Assembly: GCF_000003815.2 (NCBI RefSeq)
Contig: NC_049993.1
Span: forward strand, 11,250,778 to 11,314,777
Source of the DNA: Branchiostoma floridae
Taxonomy: Eukaryota > Chordata > Leptocardii > Amphioxiformes > Branchiostomatidae
Length of the DNA: 64,000 nt
Reading direction: 5' to 3'
Made by a program: the position numbers and the translations under genes
Notes under the pieces: generated by a model
Seen by the model: only the letters and a program-made list of their open reading frames with translations
Told to the model about the DNA's origin: nothing
Databases searched by the model: none
Shown here: piece after piece, positions 11,650 through 23,248 of the stretch
Numbering within the stretch: position 1 is the stretch's first letter
Layout: each line of letters begins with the position of its first letter

Positions 11650-13445
11650 ATTCATACAGATATGAAAACAGTCCACAGTCGTAATATATGCATAAACTCT
11701 ACTAGACGATTCTAAACTCCGTGTAAGATCAAGGCGGTAAGTTCAGTGTCTGAGAACGTTGGAGGAGGTCTTGACGGCTGGCACACGCCTGAAAAATGAA
11801 AGAAAGTTTAGATAAAGATGGAAAAGGAGGTTATAGGTCATCTGTATGACAGCGATTTCCAACAACACCAACACTTGTAATACAAACAACAATATAATCA
11901 AGAAAAGGTCATCAACCAAATATCGCTTTCCTCTAGTTATTTGATAGAAACACCTTTGTATGACGAACATATTAAAGAATGTACACACACATCAAAAGGG
12001 TTATCTTAATCAAATACAACTGGAATAGCCGGTATTATATCCTGAAACGTTTATAAGAGTCCATCATAAATGAAAAGCTCAGTTCTTACCCCATATATTG
12101 CATGACGTAGTTCCAGGGGTCACGTGATGCCAGTTCGTGCCGGTCCCGCAATGGAGGAGGATTCCCAGCTTTCTGATGCACCCTGGGAACGGCAGCAAAA
12201 GTGAACATTATATTTTTGAGAAGAAAAACAGTTGTTAATTCATTAAGAAGCGGAACTTTCGTACTGGTAATGATGGAATCATCATCATATAGATATTTGC
12301 AAAGATTTTAGATGATACGAAGCGGAAAATGTACATGTAAAATGAGTGAGATGTTGACGGATACATCTGACATTCTCTGATTATCTTACGCACGTAGGTA
12401 ACAGAGACTTAACGTTTAATCCCAGCAGATAAATCTAACAATATCATGTCAGCATAAAGTTGTTAGGCATACGGTAATGGGTAGGAATGTCACGATGCAC
12501 TACTACTAGCAGTACATCACCTTGTGGTCTTATACCCAGATATTTATCAGATAAAACCATGCGCAGTTAGGAAAAGGCCAAAGGCAAAGTTGTAAAAAGA
12601 GGTAATGTTGTCCACATGTACCCAAACCTACTTATAACGCACGAGAAGTGATATGTACATGAATGTAGGTGGCGCTGCAAATGACAGCAGCGGCGTTACG
12701 CCGTCGCCTCGCACCGCCCCTAAAACCAACCCAATCCGCGTTTTTAAAAGCCTTAAAGTCATTCAAAATGACAATGAAAACATCTAGACCTGTTTGCGAG
12801 CGTTTATTCGCTTTAAGACTGATGGCCTGTATAGTTTTACATCATTGCATGCCGGGAGGACATACCCCACTAGAGCCCAAGCTGCAGTACCGATCCCGGC
12901 CGCGACCACAAAAGTTGGAATGGCGACCGCCAAATTGCCAAATTTCGGTCTTTTAGGGAATGGGGAAATCGTGAAAGGCTCGAAAGGGGGTTAAAGTTTT
13001 GGAGTCTGTTTCACTTTGTTTTCGAAAAGATGACCATCTGAAATTATTTAATAACGACATTTGAAATATTTCGCAAATATAAGCATGGAATATTTGATCA
13101 TAAGTGACATATATCCTTCGCATTTTACCAAAAGATGTGGTCGAGTGTACATTCACTGTAAGTTTTCACTTTTTAAAGGGCTACCACGTCCAAATTTCAA
13201 TCCTACTTTGTGAAACAAGAAGGCGTTGAGCTAATGTAACAGTGATATTGTCTGTTTATACACAATAAATCCAAATTTCCTTTCAAAATGCTGTAAGGTG
13301 TGTGGATTCCCTAACTGTGCAATATAACCTCAGACGTCTGGGGGAGCTGCTTGGTGGGCTGACTTTTTGACATGGTCTAAACAATGGTCTAAATCATCTT
13401 ATTCTTTCTACACTACTGACAAAAACTCCTTACCCGTCCCGACTG
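11650..13445. repeat. Segmental tandem duplication, unit B (functional copy)
   Basis: This is the counterpart of unit A. It contains the intact final two exons of the minus-strand 660-aa gene and the intron before them. The 780 bp between the units (10871-11649) show no gene. Confidence 0.8.
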
Positions 13446-16400
13446 GGTCTCGAGTTCACCCTTTGCCCCGGGTCACAAACGTCATGTTGCCCGAGGGCGT
13501 GTTTGCTGTGTGCCCTCGGGCTCTGCTCGGACTGTGTCCTGAGGTCCCCACTCCGCTGTTTGGTCGGTTCGTACATGTTGGAGTACGAGCTCTTCCATCG
13601 GCGGGGAGGACTCGCAGTAGGGGAAGTGCTGATCTAGAAACAAAAATGTAATTGTTATCGTCTGCTTTTAAGACGAAAAGGTTAGATATTTCTCTTATTA
13701 AACCCTACTTCACAATTTAGATCCTTTTCTAAAATCAAGCAAGAAAATCATCAGTCTAGGAAATCAAGCATGACAATCCTCTAGGAATTCACTTAAAACA
13801 TTGAACCGTCCCTCAAACTACATTAATATTAGCCGAAAGGATGAGTAAAAGTTAATCTTATATACTGAAACGTTACGGCTCCAGATGTCTTACTTGGGGG
13901 ATGACTGCGGTTAGCTGAGGAATGAATTCACTCTACTATAAACTACATTGAAACAGCAAATACTCAATTACTTTCAATTGCACAATTACAAGTTTATAAT
14001 TAAAACATTGACACTGTAAGTGACGTATACCCACCTCCGCTTGTGTGGCAGGATTACCCAGCCTCCTTTGCACGATGTCCCGCGCTCTCTGCAGTGGCGT
14101 TTTCAAATGGTGAGGGCGAAATGCCGGAGGTCCGTTCGTATTCTGTAGAAACAAGATATATCTCATCGAGTTAGATATGAGACAATCACTACGGCATTGA
14201 CAGAGACAAAGTTGGAATCAACATACGCTTTAAAAAGTCTTGCAACGTGAACTTGTTAGCAATATAACGTTATGACATGATCAATTTATCTATAAACGTA
14301 CATAAATAGAACTAATTACCTCCATGAAATGTCATGGAATGGAGGTTACATTTTCTGTTATGTGTCTCTGTCTGTGTAGATGATTACTCAAGAACGGCTG
14401 GATGGATTGGTTTCATACTTGTTGTGTTGGTGGGGTGTGATGAAAGCTCGAATCGATGAGATTTTGGGAGCCGTATCTGTCGTTATAATCGATGTAATAA
14501 TATCAGAAATCACCCCTATATCTGCGAAATATTGGAACAGGCATGTCCCGGTGACGTATGTAGGTCAGGTAATTAATCACCCGTGGGCCATGTAGCCAGC
14601 AGCTAACAGTTGCTCAAGAACGGCTGGATGGATTGGTTTCATACTTGTTGTGTTGGTGGGGTGTGATGAAAGCTCGATCTGTCGTTATAATCGATGTAAT
14701 AATATCAGAAATCACCCCTATATCTGCGATATATTGGAACAGGCATCGTGCTTTAAGTGTTTGTTAATGGGCTTAGCTCCAAGCAGATAGTGAGGTGATT
14801 TGTATGACAGCTGTTTGGGGAACCCCGAGTTTTTTTAAATATGATAATTAGTTTTATTTATGTCTGCTTAGCATATCATGGAGATGTGAAGCGTAAGTAT
14901 AATTGAAGAAGTTGAGGTACATTTGACGGTAATGCTTAACAGGTATGGATGTCTCACATACTGTACTGCTGATTTGAGTGACATGGTGATTAAAATGCCA
15001 TTAGGTCCTCTCATCTTAGATGGGTTGGGTGTCAGAAGTTTTATGGGCGATACAGATGTTCTGATTTCGTTACGATAAGGGACAGTTGTTAGTTGTCTCT
15101 TTCGTAGCCAATGGTACTTGTTTTTTAGCAGACGGGGTTGGCGTCAAGTATTCATCTTACAGTTGGTGTAGGGCTATCAGAGGAAAGTGTGCATCTCGTT
15201 TTTGTACCGTGTGAACAGCTGATGTTATGACATATTGTTGGAAAATCAAATCACCATCTGACTAAAGTTGGCCACATCCCTTCTTCTTTCTGAGTTTCCC
15301 AACTTCCTCCCACCACACCGCTCTGAGGCACATAGTCGAACCTCAATAATGCTGACAACCTTAGACAGTTTAAATGCCAAACATCAAGCTTAAGGAACAC
15401 CACGCTACCATATGCCGTCGACCTCTTAAACGCACATTACACAATTAAGTGTCACATTTTAATAATTACTAATCAGATGGACATCCTCTGTGTCATTAAA
15501 TAAATACACCACTACTTTCCCATAACATTTATAACCATTACTCTCAAATACAACCGACTATAAACATACATACCATCCACAAAAAAGCAATAAATATTTC
15601 ATGGAGGTATGAGGTCCCCGAACTCTAGTCTGATAGTCCTATTGTTGAAACATTTTAAAGAAATGTGTTGATAAGAACTATGTCCGAACTTATCTTAAGA
15701 TCTTTTAAGAATTTTCTGTAACGCATTCCAAAGGGTGAGCATCTAAACACTAACCTGATCTCTTAATTTCTCGAGGTCTATCCCGTCTTTGACTATAATG
15801 ACGTCACCCTGGTACATAGGAGGTGTGCTCCAGCCGGTCAGGTCGTCCTCCCGCCAACCCTGTTGTAGAGAAATCTTTGTTGGAGTTCCGGACACATCCG
15901 GGGCCTTTAGTTTCCTTCCCGGCAGGCCTCGCTGTACAGATATCCCATCAGGCAACACGTCTCTGATTGGGTAGTTGCTGGGACTTACGGCTCCATCCCC
16001 AAACTTAGAATCTCTCCCTCCATCCTTAGAAGTCTCCTCAGCATCTTCTGCTGTACTTAAACTTGGCGCACTTCTTGATGTCCGAGAGTCTTTCAAATGT
16101 TGAAGATTAGAGACATTTTCGCGGGCGCTGTTGTGAGGTCTGGGCTTGAATGTGGCTCTCTTATTTCTGCTGTACCTGGCAAAAATGTCCGTCGGCAAGT
16201 CTTGGTCATCATCATTACTCACGCTCTCTGCAAAGCTCCGAGCCCACGAAGTGAAGAACTTGGCGATGCCGTCACTCGGGAATGTCATTAGGGTAGGGCT
16301 CGGGGAGGGGTTGACAGGCGGGAGCTCGGGGCCCGGGGACCGCTTGGAAGTCCCGCTTTCCTCGGAACTGGACCCCGTGGTTGTCACGGCATCGGACCGG

Positions 16401-19400
16401 GAACTCAACGACTTTGAGCCGTCTGATGATTCTATCGTCCGCAGTGTTGAGAACGACGATCCTGACCCCTCTGTTTGCTCCGTTGTAGACGAGGAGAAAG
16501 AAATGCCAGATTCGGGCCTCTGTTTTGGATCCTTTGCCTTCGTGTAGGTGAATCTTACAGAGGGAAGCGACACTTTTTCCACAGGCGACTTTGAAGCTTT
16601 GGTTTCCTGAGTGGACGTCTTCCCATTTTGAATCTTCAAGGCTTCTATTGCTGCCTGCTCATCGTTTACATTTTCGGCAAGATGACCGTTGGGTTCTCTA
16701 GAAACATGACCACTGTCATGATTTCTGCTTGATGATATGCTCAACAGTTTGGAAAATGTGGCAGAATTGATAGATTTTGAGCCTCTTAACTCATCTAGAT
16801 GTTCGTTTCTTGTCGACCCATTTTGGGTTTGCCTGAAATGTGAATTTTCGTTCTTTGCTGATAACTTAATAGTTTGAGTGTTCTGACGGTCAGACTTTTG
16901 CGCTACGAGCTCCTTCTCTATTGCACGTTTCTGGATTGTGAAGTCATCTCTATGCCCTGCGTCATGGTTAGTAACAAGTTGTGTGTCCTCCTTCAGTTCC
17001 TCCGCGAGCGTTACTATGGAGAACTCCCCGGGACTCTGCAGACCCGAACATCTCGTCTCTGTCCTGCACAGGTACTTGGAAGGGATCTTCTCATTTCTCC
17101 GGCTGTTATCTGGAAGGTGGAACGATGAGTAAGTTAGATACAGACAGGTCATTTTCATATCCTTGTTTTTTCCATCAATTGTACTTGTACGCATTTGCTG
17201 TCTTATATGCAAACCTATGGTCTAGTGAAAAACATGAGATATAGGGGAGCTATGTCATAGTTCACTTGTAAGAGAATTCGTATGTTTGTTCTCCACGGAA
17301 AAAAAAATGACTATGATTTGAGGAAGTAATCTGATACGTTTGTGCTGACCGTTATCACACGTGAAAGGAGATATAACGGTTTTCGACAGGAATACTTTTC
17401 TGAGTAAGAAATAGGTACCTCTTTGGAATACAATTTCATTGATCATCTGATAATAAGAGGTTTATGAAACATCGTGAGCAAAAATAAAATATCATGGAAA
17501 TGTGACTTTTGGTTGCGTTGCTTCATGTTGATATTGTACACCTATAAACGACAGTCAACAAGTTCAGAACTTCAGAGAAAGGAGAAGGAGCCTTCATCCT
17601 GGTAAGGGAACGCTTCCGTGGTAAATTGTTTACGATTAATGGCAAAGGCTGATATCAAGGGCCTATATGACATATCTGACACAAGAGAGATACACGGTAA
17701 TGACTATTTCTATATTCCCGACGACGTATGTGGGTGATGGAAGTTATTGACAAGCCCTTCTATCCTGACCAATAAAAACCGTTCTCCTATATCAGTATTT
17801 GTAACGAGAAGGTCCGGACAACACCAATTAGCGTAATTGGTTCTCACTGACCGGTTCCTCTACTCACACTGACGACTTGTAGTGCCGATTAAAAACTCCT
17901 TAACCCCCCTCGCTACCCCCAGCTTTGTCACAAACACAATGGCGGGGCGTTCCTGGCGTATTTCTCTCGCAAACCAGCGTGACAAGGCCTGTTTCATCGG
18001 ATCAAGGTCACTTGGAACTAGAGAAATGAGTCCCGTTACCGCCATGTTTACTTGTCTAGGGTATGGCTTTAGATTTACCCACGTTGTTTTACTATGTAAT
18101 ACCCATATCTGTATCTTTATTGCAAGAATAAGGATCTACACAGGGATAGCCATGAGGGACTCGCGTTGCAGAGTTTCTTAAAAGAGAGGCAAGAGTTGGG
18201 AAAACTTTCACCCGATCCAAGGCGGACTGTTTGTACCAAACAACAAAATGTGTTGGTTGAAAGGAAAACATGGTGAATAGAAAATGACGACAAGCGAACC
18301 GTACACAAACATGGCAGGTTCCCTTACAGCGAGCACGCACAGGTACAACTGTATGTCCCACCTTGTTTTGCCAGTGATTTTAGACTGTGGTGTGAGTAGT
18401 CACAAAAGAGTGATTAGCGGAAACGTCTTTCTAAAGCATAAAAAAGAACTGTGGAGTAGTTGAAATGCCCAACAAGAAGGGAAATTGTTTCCCACCTTAC
18501 TAAGAGAGGTGAATTTGTCAACGACATAAATACTACACATAATACAGAATATATGATATCTACAGTTCCTCGAAAAGATTAAAGATGTGTTAGTGATATA
18601 TACTGTATCCCGAATTCAATGTAATGTTATATGAGTAACATTGTTTACATTTTTGAATAACAGCACTGTTTTCTTTTTAGGTTTTACAAATAAGTCAAAA
18701 CAACGTAATGAAGTGTTTTGTTTGTCTGAAAACTAACGGGTGTTTATGGTACAAGCACTGATGAAAATGTCACTCTTCCGTATGTCAATTTTTCATTACG
18801 TTACCGGAACAAAGCGTTTACCCACTCTTTAACCGCACTTTTGGCAAAGAGATGATTTTTCTGTGTCTCTGGGTCTCACAATTTCATTCTAGCTAACCAG
18901 TGAATATGGTGAAGGGGGCTTGAGAAACACCCTATGAAACAGCACGGGTGGTATTATTCAATCAACTACCCGTAGTTCCTCTTGAACCCAAATGACGTAA
19001 TATCGTTTCGGGTTACAGAGAGTTATTCCATATTTCGAATTTGCAGACTAGCCTTGAATTAGTTATTGTGGTCAGAGAAAAGATTAAGAAAACACAATAG
19101 CGCCTGTGATCACACGGTACGGAATATTTATAGCGTCGTCATAGCAACATTATCAAGAAATTTCTTGGTATTTCTTTCCCACACAGTACATTGATTGTAT
19201 CTAACAGGTGTTCTAAACAGATGCCAGTTGTTTGAGTAAAAGACCATTGTCAATTCTACCTTAGGCCACTACACTACGTCTACGTCATTAGTCCGCCAAA
19301 CATATCATCCAGATGTGCTATTGTCTTTGTTCAAGGTTACAGAAATATGAAGGACTAAGGTACGTCATCGATGCCTTCCATTCAAATTAACAGGTGGTGC

Positions 19401-22400
19401 CTCATTAGCATAACGGATTTTACTTACTCGGTCTGTTCTGTGAGGTTTGTTTCGCCCATACGTCTAAACCTGGAAGATAAAGGAAACAGTTATCTATAGA
19501 TAGAATCATAAGCTTTAAGTCTAACATGTAATAGTATCTTTAAAACAAACGAAAACAAACGGAATTGGCGTGGATTTGTTTCTAAAACCAGTTAAGTATC
19601 GTAGGCTTTCATAGCCTTTAAGTCTAACATGTAATAGTATCTTTAAAACAAACGAAAATCACAAACTGCTGTTCTATCAGGACATGGCGTGGATTTGTTT
19701 CTAAAGCCAGTAAAGCCTGTACACACTCAAGACAAAAAATTACAAATAAGCAGGTATGTGTTGTCCCGGGACCCCCAAAACATTTGTACAAATACCTACC
19801 TAATTGGCAGTATAGGGTAATTACTTGGTAAGACCCATGATTAAAAAATGTTACAGATAAAGTTGGAAGTCTCTTGGTGCATTGTTAACAGGAAAGGTAT
19901 GTCACCAATGGGATTAAAACTTTTCAATAGGGGCAGTTTATCATCAGTAAGAACAGGTTTATAAGACAGGATACAGTAGAATGTGCCCAATTGTTCGTGA
20001 AGTGTATACACGCACGACCCTACTGGACTCTGAGATTGGGGATTATGGACGGATTTGTAACCGTTATGTGACGTAGTTACTAAGTAGTTGCATGATTGAC
20101 TACACATCACCGTGTACAAACATGTATGCACAGCACAAAAAAAACAATGAGGAAAAAACACGACGCTGTGCTAAATTCTTACCAGCTCTTATTGAAAATG
20201 AATATTTTGACCTCGTACATAGAGAGCAAACAGACATATCTGAAAATTAACTTCGATGCCATTGAAAACGGTCAATTTGAAAAATGATTTTGTTTGAGAA
20301 CAATAAAGATATTTTACACAATTTCTAGTTTGTACGTACATCGAAAATCGGGTTCCGTCAGGGCCACATGTATGTGTCATGGTAATAGATCAGCAGTGAA
20401 ATAAAACCATTACAAGTAAGTGGAGTGGTAAAATTACACCATATTTCTCAGACAATTACACTCCATAGTTACATATCTGTCGACGGTACAACTTTATTTT
20501 GGCAAGAACCAAACACGGGAATCAGAGCGTATCTTAAGGTGCGCATCTGCGTATGCTTGAGGAAAGGTGACGACGGGCAAGTAAGGTGTAACTTGGTGCA
20601 ATGCTTTGTTATATGGCAGCCTAGAATATGCATATAATCTCTGCTGGTGTCCGCCAATATAGATTCATTCAACGACAATTCAAGGTTCAGACAAAGCCAT
20701 GTTCAAGTACAACAGGCGTGCCATGAACACGACTTTGCACCTTCCCATGACAACAAACGGCATACTTGTTCTGTGACAACTATGGCGAGTCTTTTGTTCT
20801 CTCTTGGAGGGAAGTATCCATGTTGTTTTGCCGACCACGGCACCATTGTAGCGTTTGTTTGTGATTTGCCATATTCTGTAACCGTTTAAGCTCCCCCTTT
20901 TGTTCTGATGAACGTGAACAAGCCCAGAGCAAAATTGTTTCAACATTTTTTACTACACGGGTTTGTTTTGGGCAGCTAGTTCCTGTAGGTGTTTTTCTCG
21001 CTGGACGACGGTCTGTCTTTGTGTTCAGGACTTGTTTTGTGCCGTTTCTCTTGTCTCACGCTGACAACTCTACTGGAGTGTCCTCAGAAGGCCTTTCTTC
21101 TGTGGGTATCTAAGGCGGTGGACTCTGGTTTTCTGTTGCAAAACTAACAGCGTGTGTGTGTAATGTCAACAATAACACCTCACTCTAGGTGGCAGGGAAT
21201 CGATGCCAGTATAGCCACACCATAACACCACAGTTAAGGCTGGAATTAGGTCAGTTTTGGGGTGGAGTTTTCAGTCGTGTTCTTAGGAAAGAGTTGCATT
21301 TAACTATAAAATGTGTATTGTAATGTGTATGAAATTGTAGGGTTAGGCATACTTCGTTACCACGCCTATATAATATTTATGTAACTGAAAACTTACTCAG
21401 GTCGTCAAAGTCTGTACTGACGTCCCATCCCGAGAATTTCTCAAACGGCTGAGAAGCCCTGAAAATAAAGCAATGAATAAAGCAATTACAACACCACTAG
21501 GGCATGATTAACGCTTGTGAATGAATTATTATACTCATTATGGTTTGCTTCGTTCCATGAGTAAACAAGGAAGCCACATTCTTGAGTGTGCTTAGCAAAC
21601 AAGTACAAACGTATTGGTGCGACGTGTACCGAAGCACATTCTTTACAGGGCCTTCTACAATGGTACGATTCATGTCTACCTGTACCGTTGAAAATCACAT
21701 ACTTGGGTTCAATGTCAAAGTCGCTTTCATGTACTGTAACTAGGGACAATAACACTAATCTTTTAACGAGAAATGAATGGATCGAGGGACTTGGGGACTC
21801 AAATCAGCGTGGAATCTAGTACAATACCCCATCAAAGGGATCTTGCTGGGATCTGCCTAATAACTGCTTAATTAGTCCATTAAGCCTTGATAAATATGTT
21901 TTTCTCCGACAGCCATTGAGACACATTAGAAGGGTATTTGACAAACTGTTCTGAGGGCAGGCCGGTTTTCTGTCAGACCGACATTGATCATACATTCGTC
22001 ATGTCCGTTTTACCCAGGTGTTAACCAAGGCGCAAACTTTGTTATAATTGTAGTCATAACAGAGTCTTGCCAACCCCCCTTATTTGCTGTGGGCGCCACT
22101 CCAGGCTATGGCACGGTTGGGTAAATAAAGAGGGGAAAACTTTGGCCTGTATTGTCCCACCAGTTCTTAGTAAAGCTTCTTGAGGCCACGACAAGCTTCT
22201 TAAGGACTTGGAGACCTTTCTTGTTGTGATTTGAGCCTTATGAAGTTAAACCTCCGAGTTTTATTGGGCTTGCAATGTTTTCTTAAAGTCGTTTTAACGA
22301 CTTTAAGACAACTAATGGGCTTAGATTTGACTTTTGACTTGCTGTTTTGATTTTCCACATATTTTAGCTGTGACTAACGCGAGAGTGCAGCAAAACATTT

Positions 22401-23248
22401 AGCGTTACTGTGTTGTGATTTTTTTCAGTCCTGGTTACATTTAGGAGAACGAACGTTGAAACTTGGCAACGTTGAGGCCTTCATATTTGTTCAATCAGTG
22501 GTCTCATTATATACTCAACATTGAAAATCATTTATTAATGATTATCTAAAGGGCAACGATTATCAGAAAACCTAGTTTTATTATCCCTTGTCTAGGCATG
22601 TTTCTTATCAAATACAACCTTAGCTAATAGATATGTCTAATATGAAGAGAACACATGTACAGGAAATTCATGTCACTGAAAACAGCATGAAGAAACGCTG
22701 CCTGACATGAATAGACTATACGTCGTAACTTTTCGCTTCGGTAACATTCAACACTAAAGCTGTGTACGGTAGCAGAGGTCAAGTGATAACCGTCTTAGAG
22801 ATTCAAATATGCAACGATGGCTCATATACCTTACAGCATTCAATCACTAGTATTGTGGTGAAATACATGTATAAACCTCGAAAGATAGTTAAAGCTCAAA
22901 ATTGGACGAAAACACAAAACTTTCGTGTCGGTAATGGAATCTCTGTGGATTACGAAAGTCAACAAAGATCACTTCCTACTCACATTTATTGACCTATTTA
23001 GAACATAATGACCAGACCGAAGTGGTAGTTGATGGAACAATGACTACTTATGGTTATTATGATATAAAACATATCACCTATTACACAAATCACCTGTAGG
23101 GTCGCCCAGCCGTGCAACTTTCCCCAGGCCTGTATCGTGTAAATACCTGGCCGACAGGTGGAACGACTTACCTGTGCTTCGCCCTCTCAGACGCCTTCTT
23201 CCCTGCTGTTGGTTTGTCCTCTTGCCTGGCGGTACCGAACCTGGCCAT
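11743..23248 (-). CDS. Uncharacterised Ser/Thr-rich 660-aa protein, eight exons
   Basis: I do not recognise this protein. Exons in transcription order are 23172-23248, 21397-21458, 19428-19469, 15755-17109, 14035-14142, 13434-13633, 12090-12182 and 11743-11788. Their 1983 nt give 660 aa plus a stop, with every junction GT-AG and in phase. The N-terminus is basic (MARFGTARQEDK...) and leads to a conserved-looking segment FEKFSGWDVSTDFDDLSLDV. Residues 61-512, in one large exon, are mostly Ser/Thr/Glu/Lys-rich and look disordered, ending in a more ordered patch (MYQGDVIIVKDGIDLEKLRD). Exon 5 has a basic, helix-like stretch (LQRARDIVQRRL). The C-terminus contains DPWNYVMQYMG. There is no signal peptide, membrane segment or enzyme motif, so it is probably an intracellular scaffold-like or low-complexity protein. 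The chosen start is an ATG whose exon ends in phase with exon 2. Confidence 0.85.
14317..15629. mobile_element. Non-autonomous element with TIRs and a 5' hairpin, copy 1
   Basis: The element begins TACCTCCATGAAA (14317-14329) and carries the inverse TTTCATGGAGGTA near its other end (15597-15609), followed by TGAGGTC-CCGAACTCTAGT. Its 5' end is a small hairpin (ACCTCCATG ... CATGGA) followed by a TGT/CTG-rich tract. The body contains a duplicated module of about 222 bp (14390-14550 and 14612-14752) with CAAGAACGGCTGGATGGATT and TTTCATACTTG. A related copy lies at 62890-63970. No transposase frame is seen. It sits in an intron of the 660-aa gene. Confidence 0.7.
17868..18045 (-). CDS. Possible alternative first exon of the 660-aa gene
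   Basis: A minus-strand frame starts at ATGGCGG (18045) and runs 59 codons plus one base to a donor GTGAGTAG directly after 17868. That is phase 1, which is exactly what the large exon at 15755-17109 needs, since it begins with the last two bases of a codon. The encoded stretch (MAVTGLISLVPSDLDPMKQ...) is more hydrophobic and ordered than the usual N-terminus. If used, this exon would replace the first three exons. Evidence is only the open frame, the donor and the phase match, so a chance open frame remains possible. Confidence 0.35.
19508..19720. repeat. Two-copy tandem duplication of about 104 bp
   Basis: The segment CTTTAAGTCTAACATGTAAT with ATCTTTAAAACAAACGAAAA and GGCGTGGATTTGTTTCTAAA occurs twice (about 19513-19600 and 19617-19715). 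It is intronic, just upstream (in transcription order) of the 42-bp exon at 19428-19469. Confidence 0.85.
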
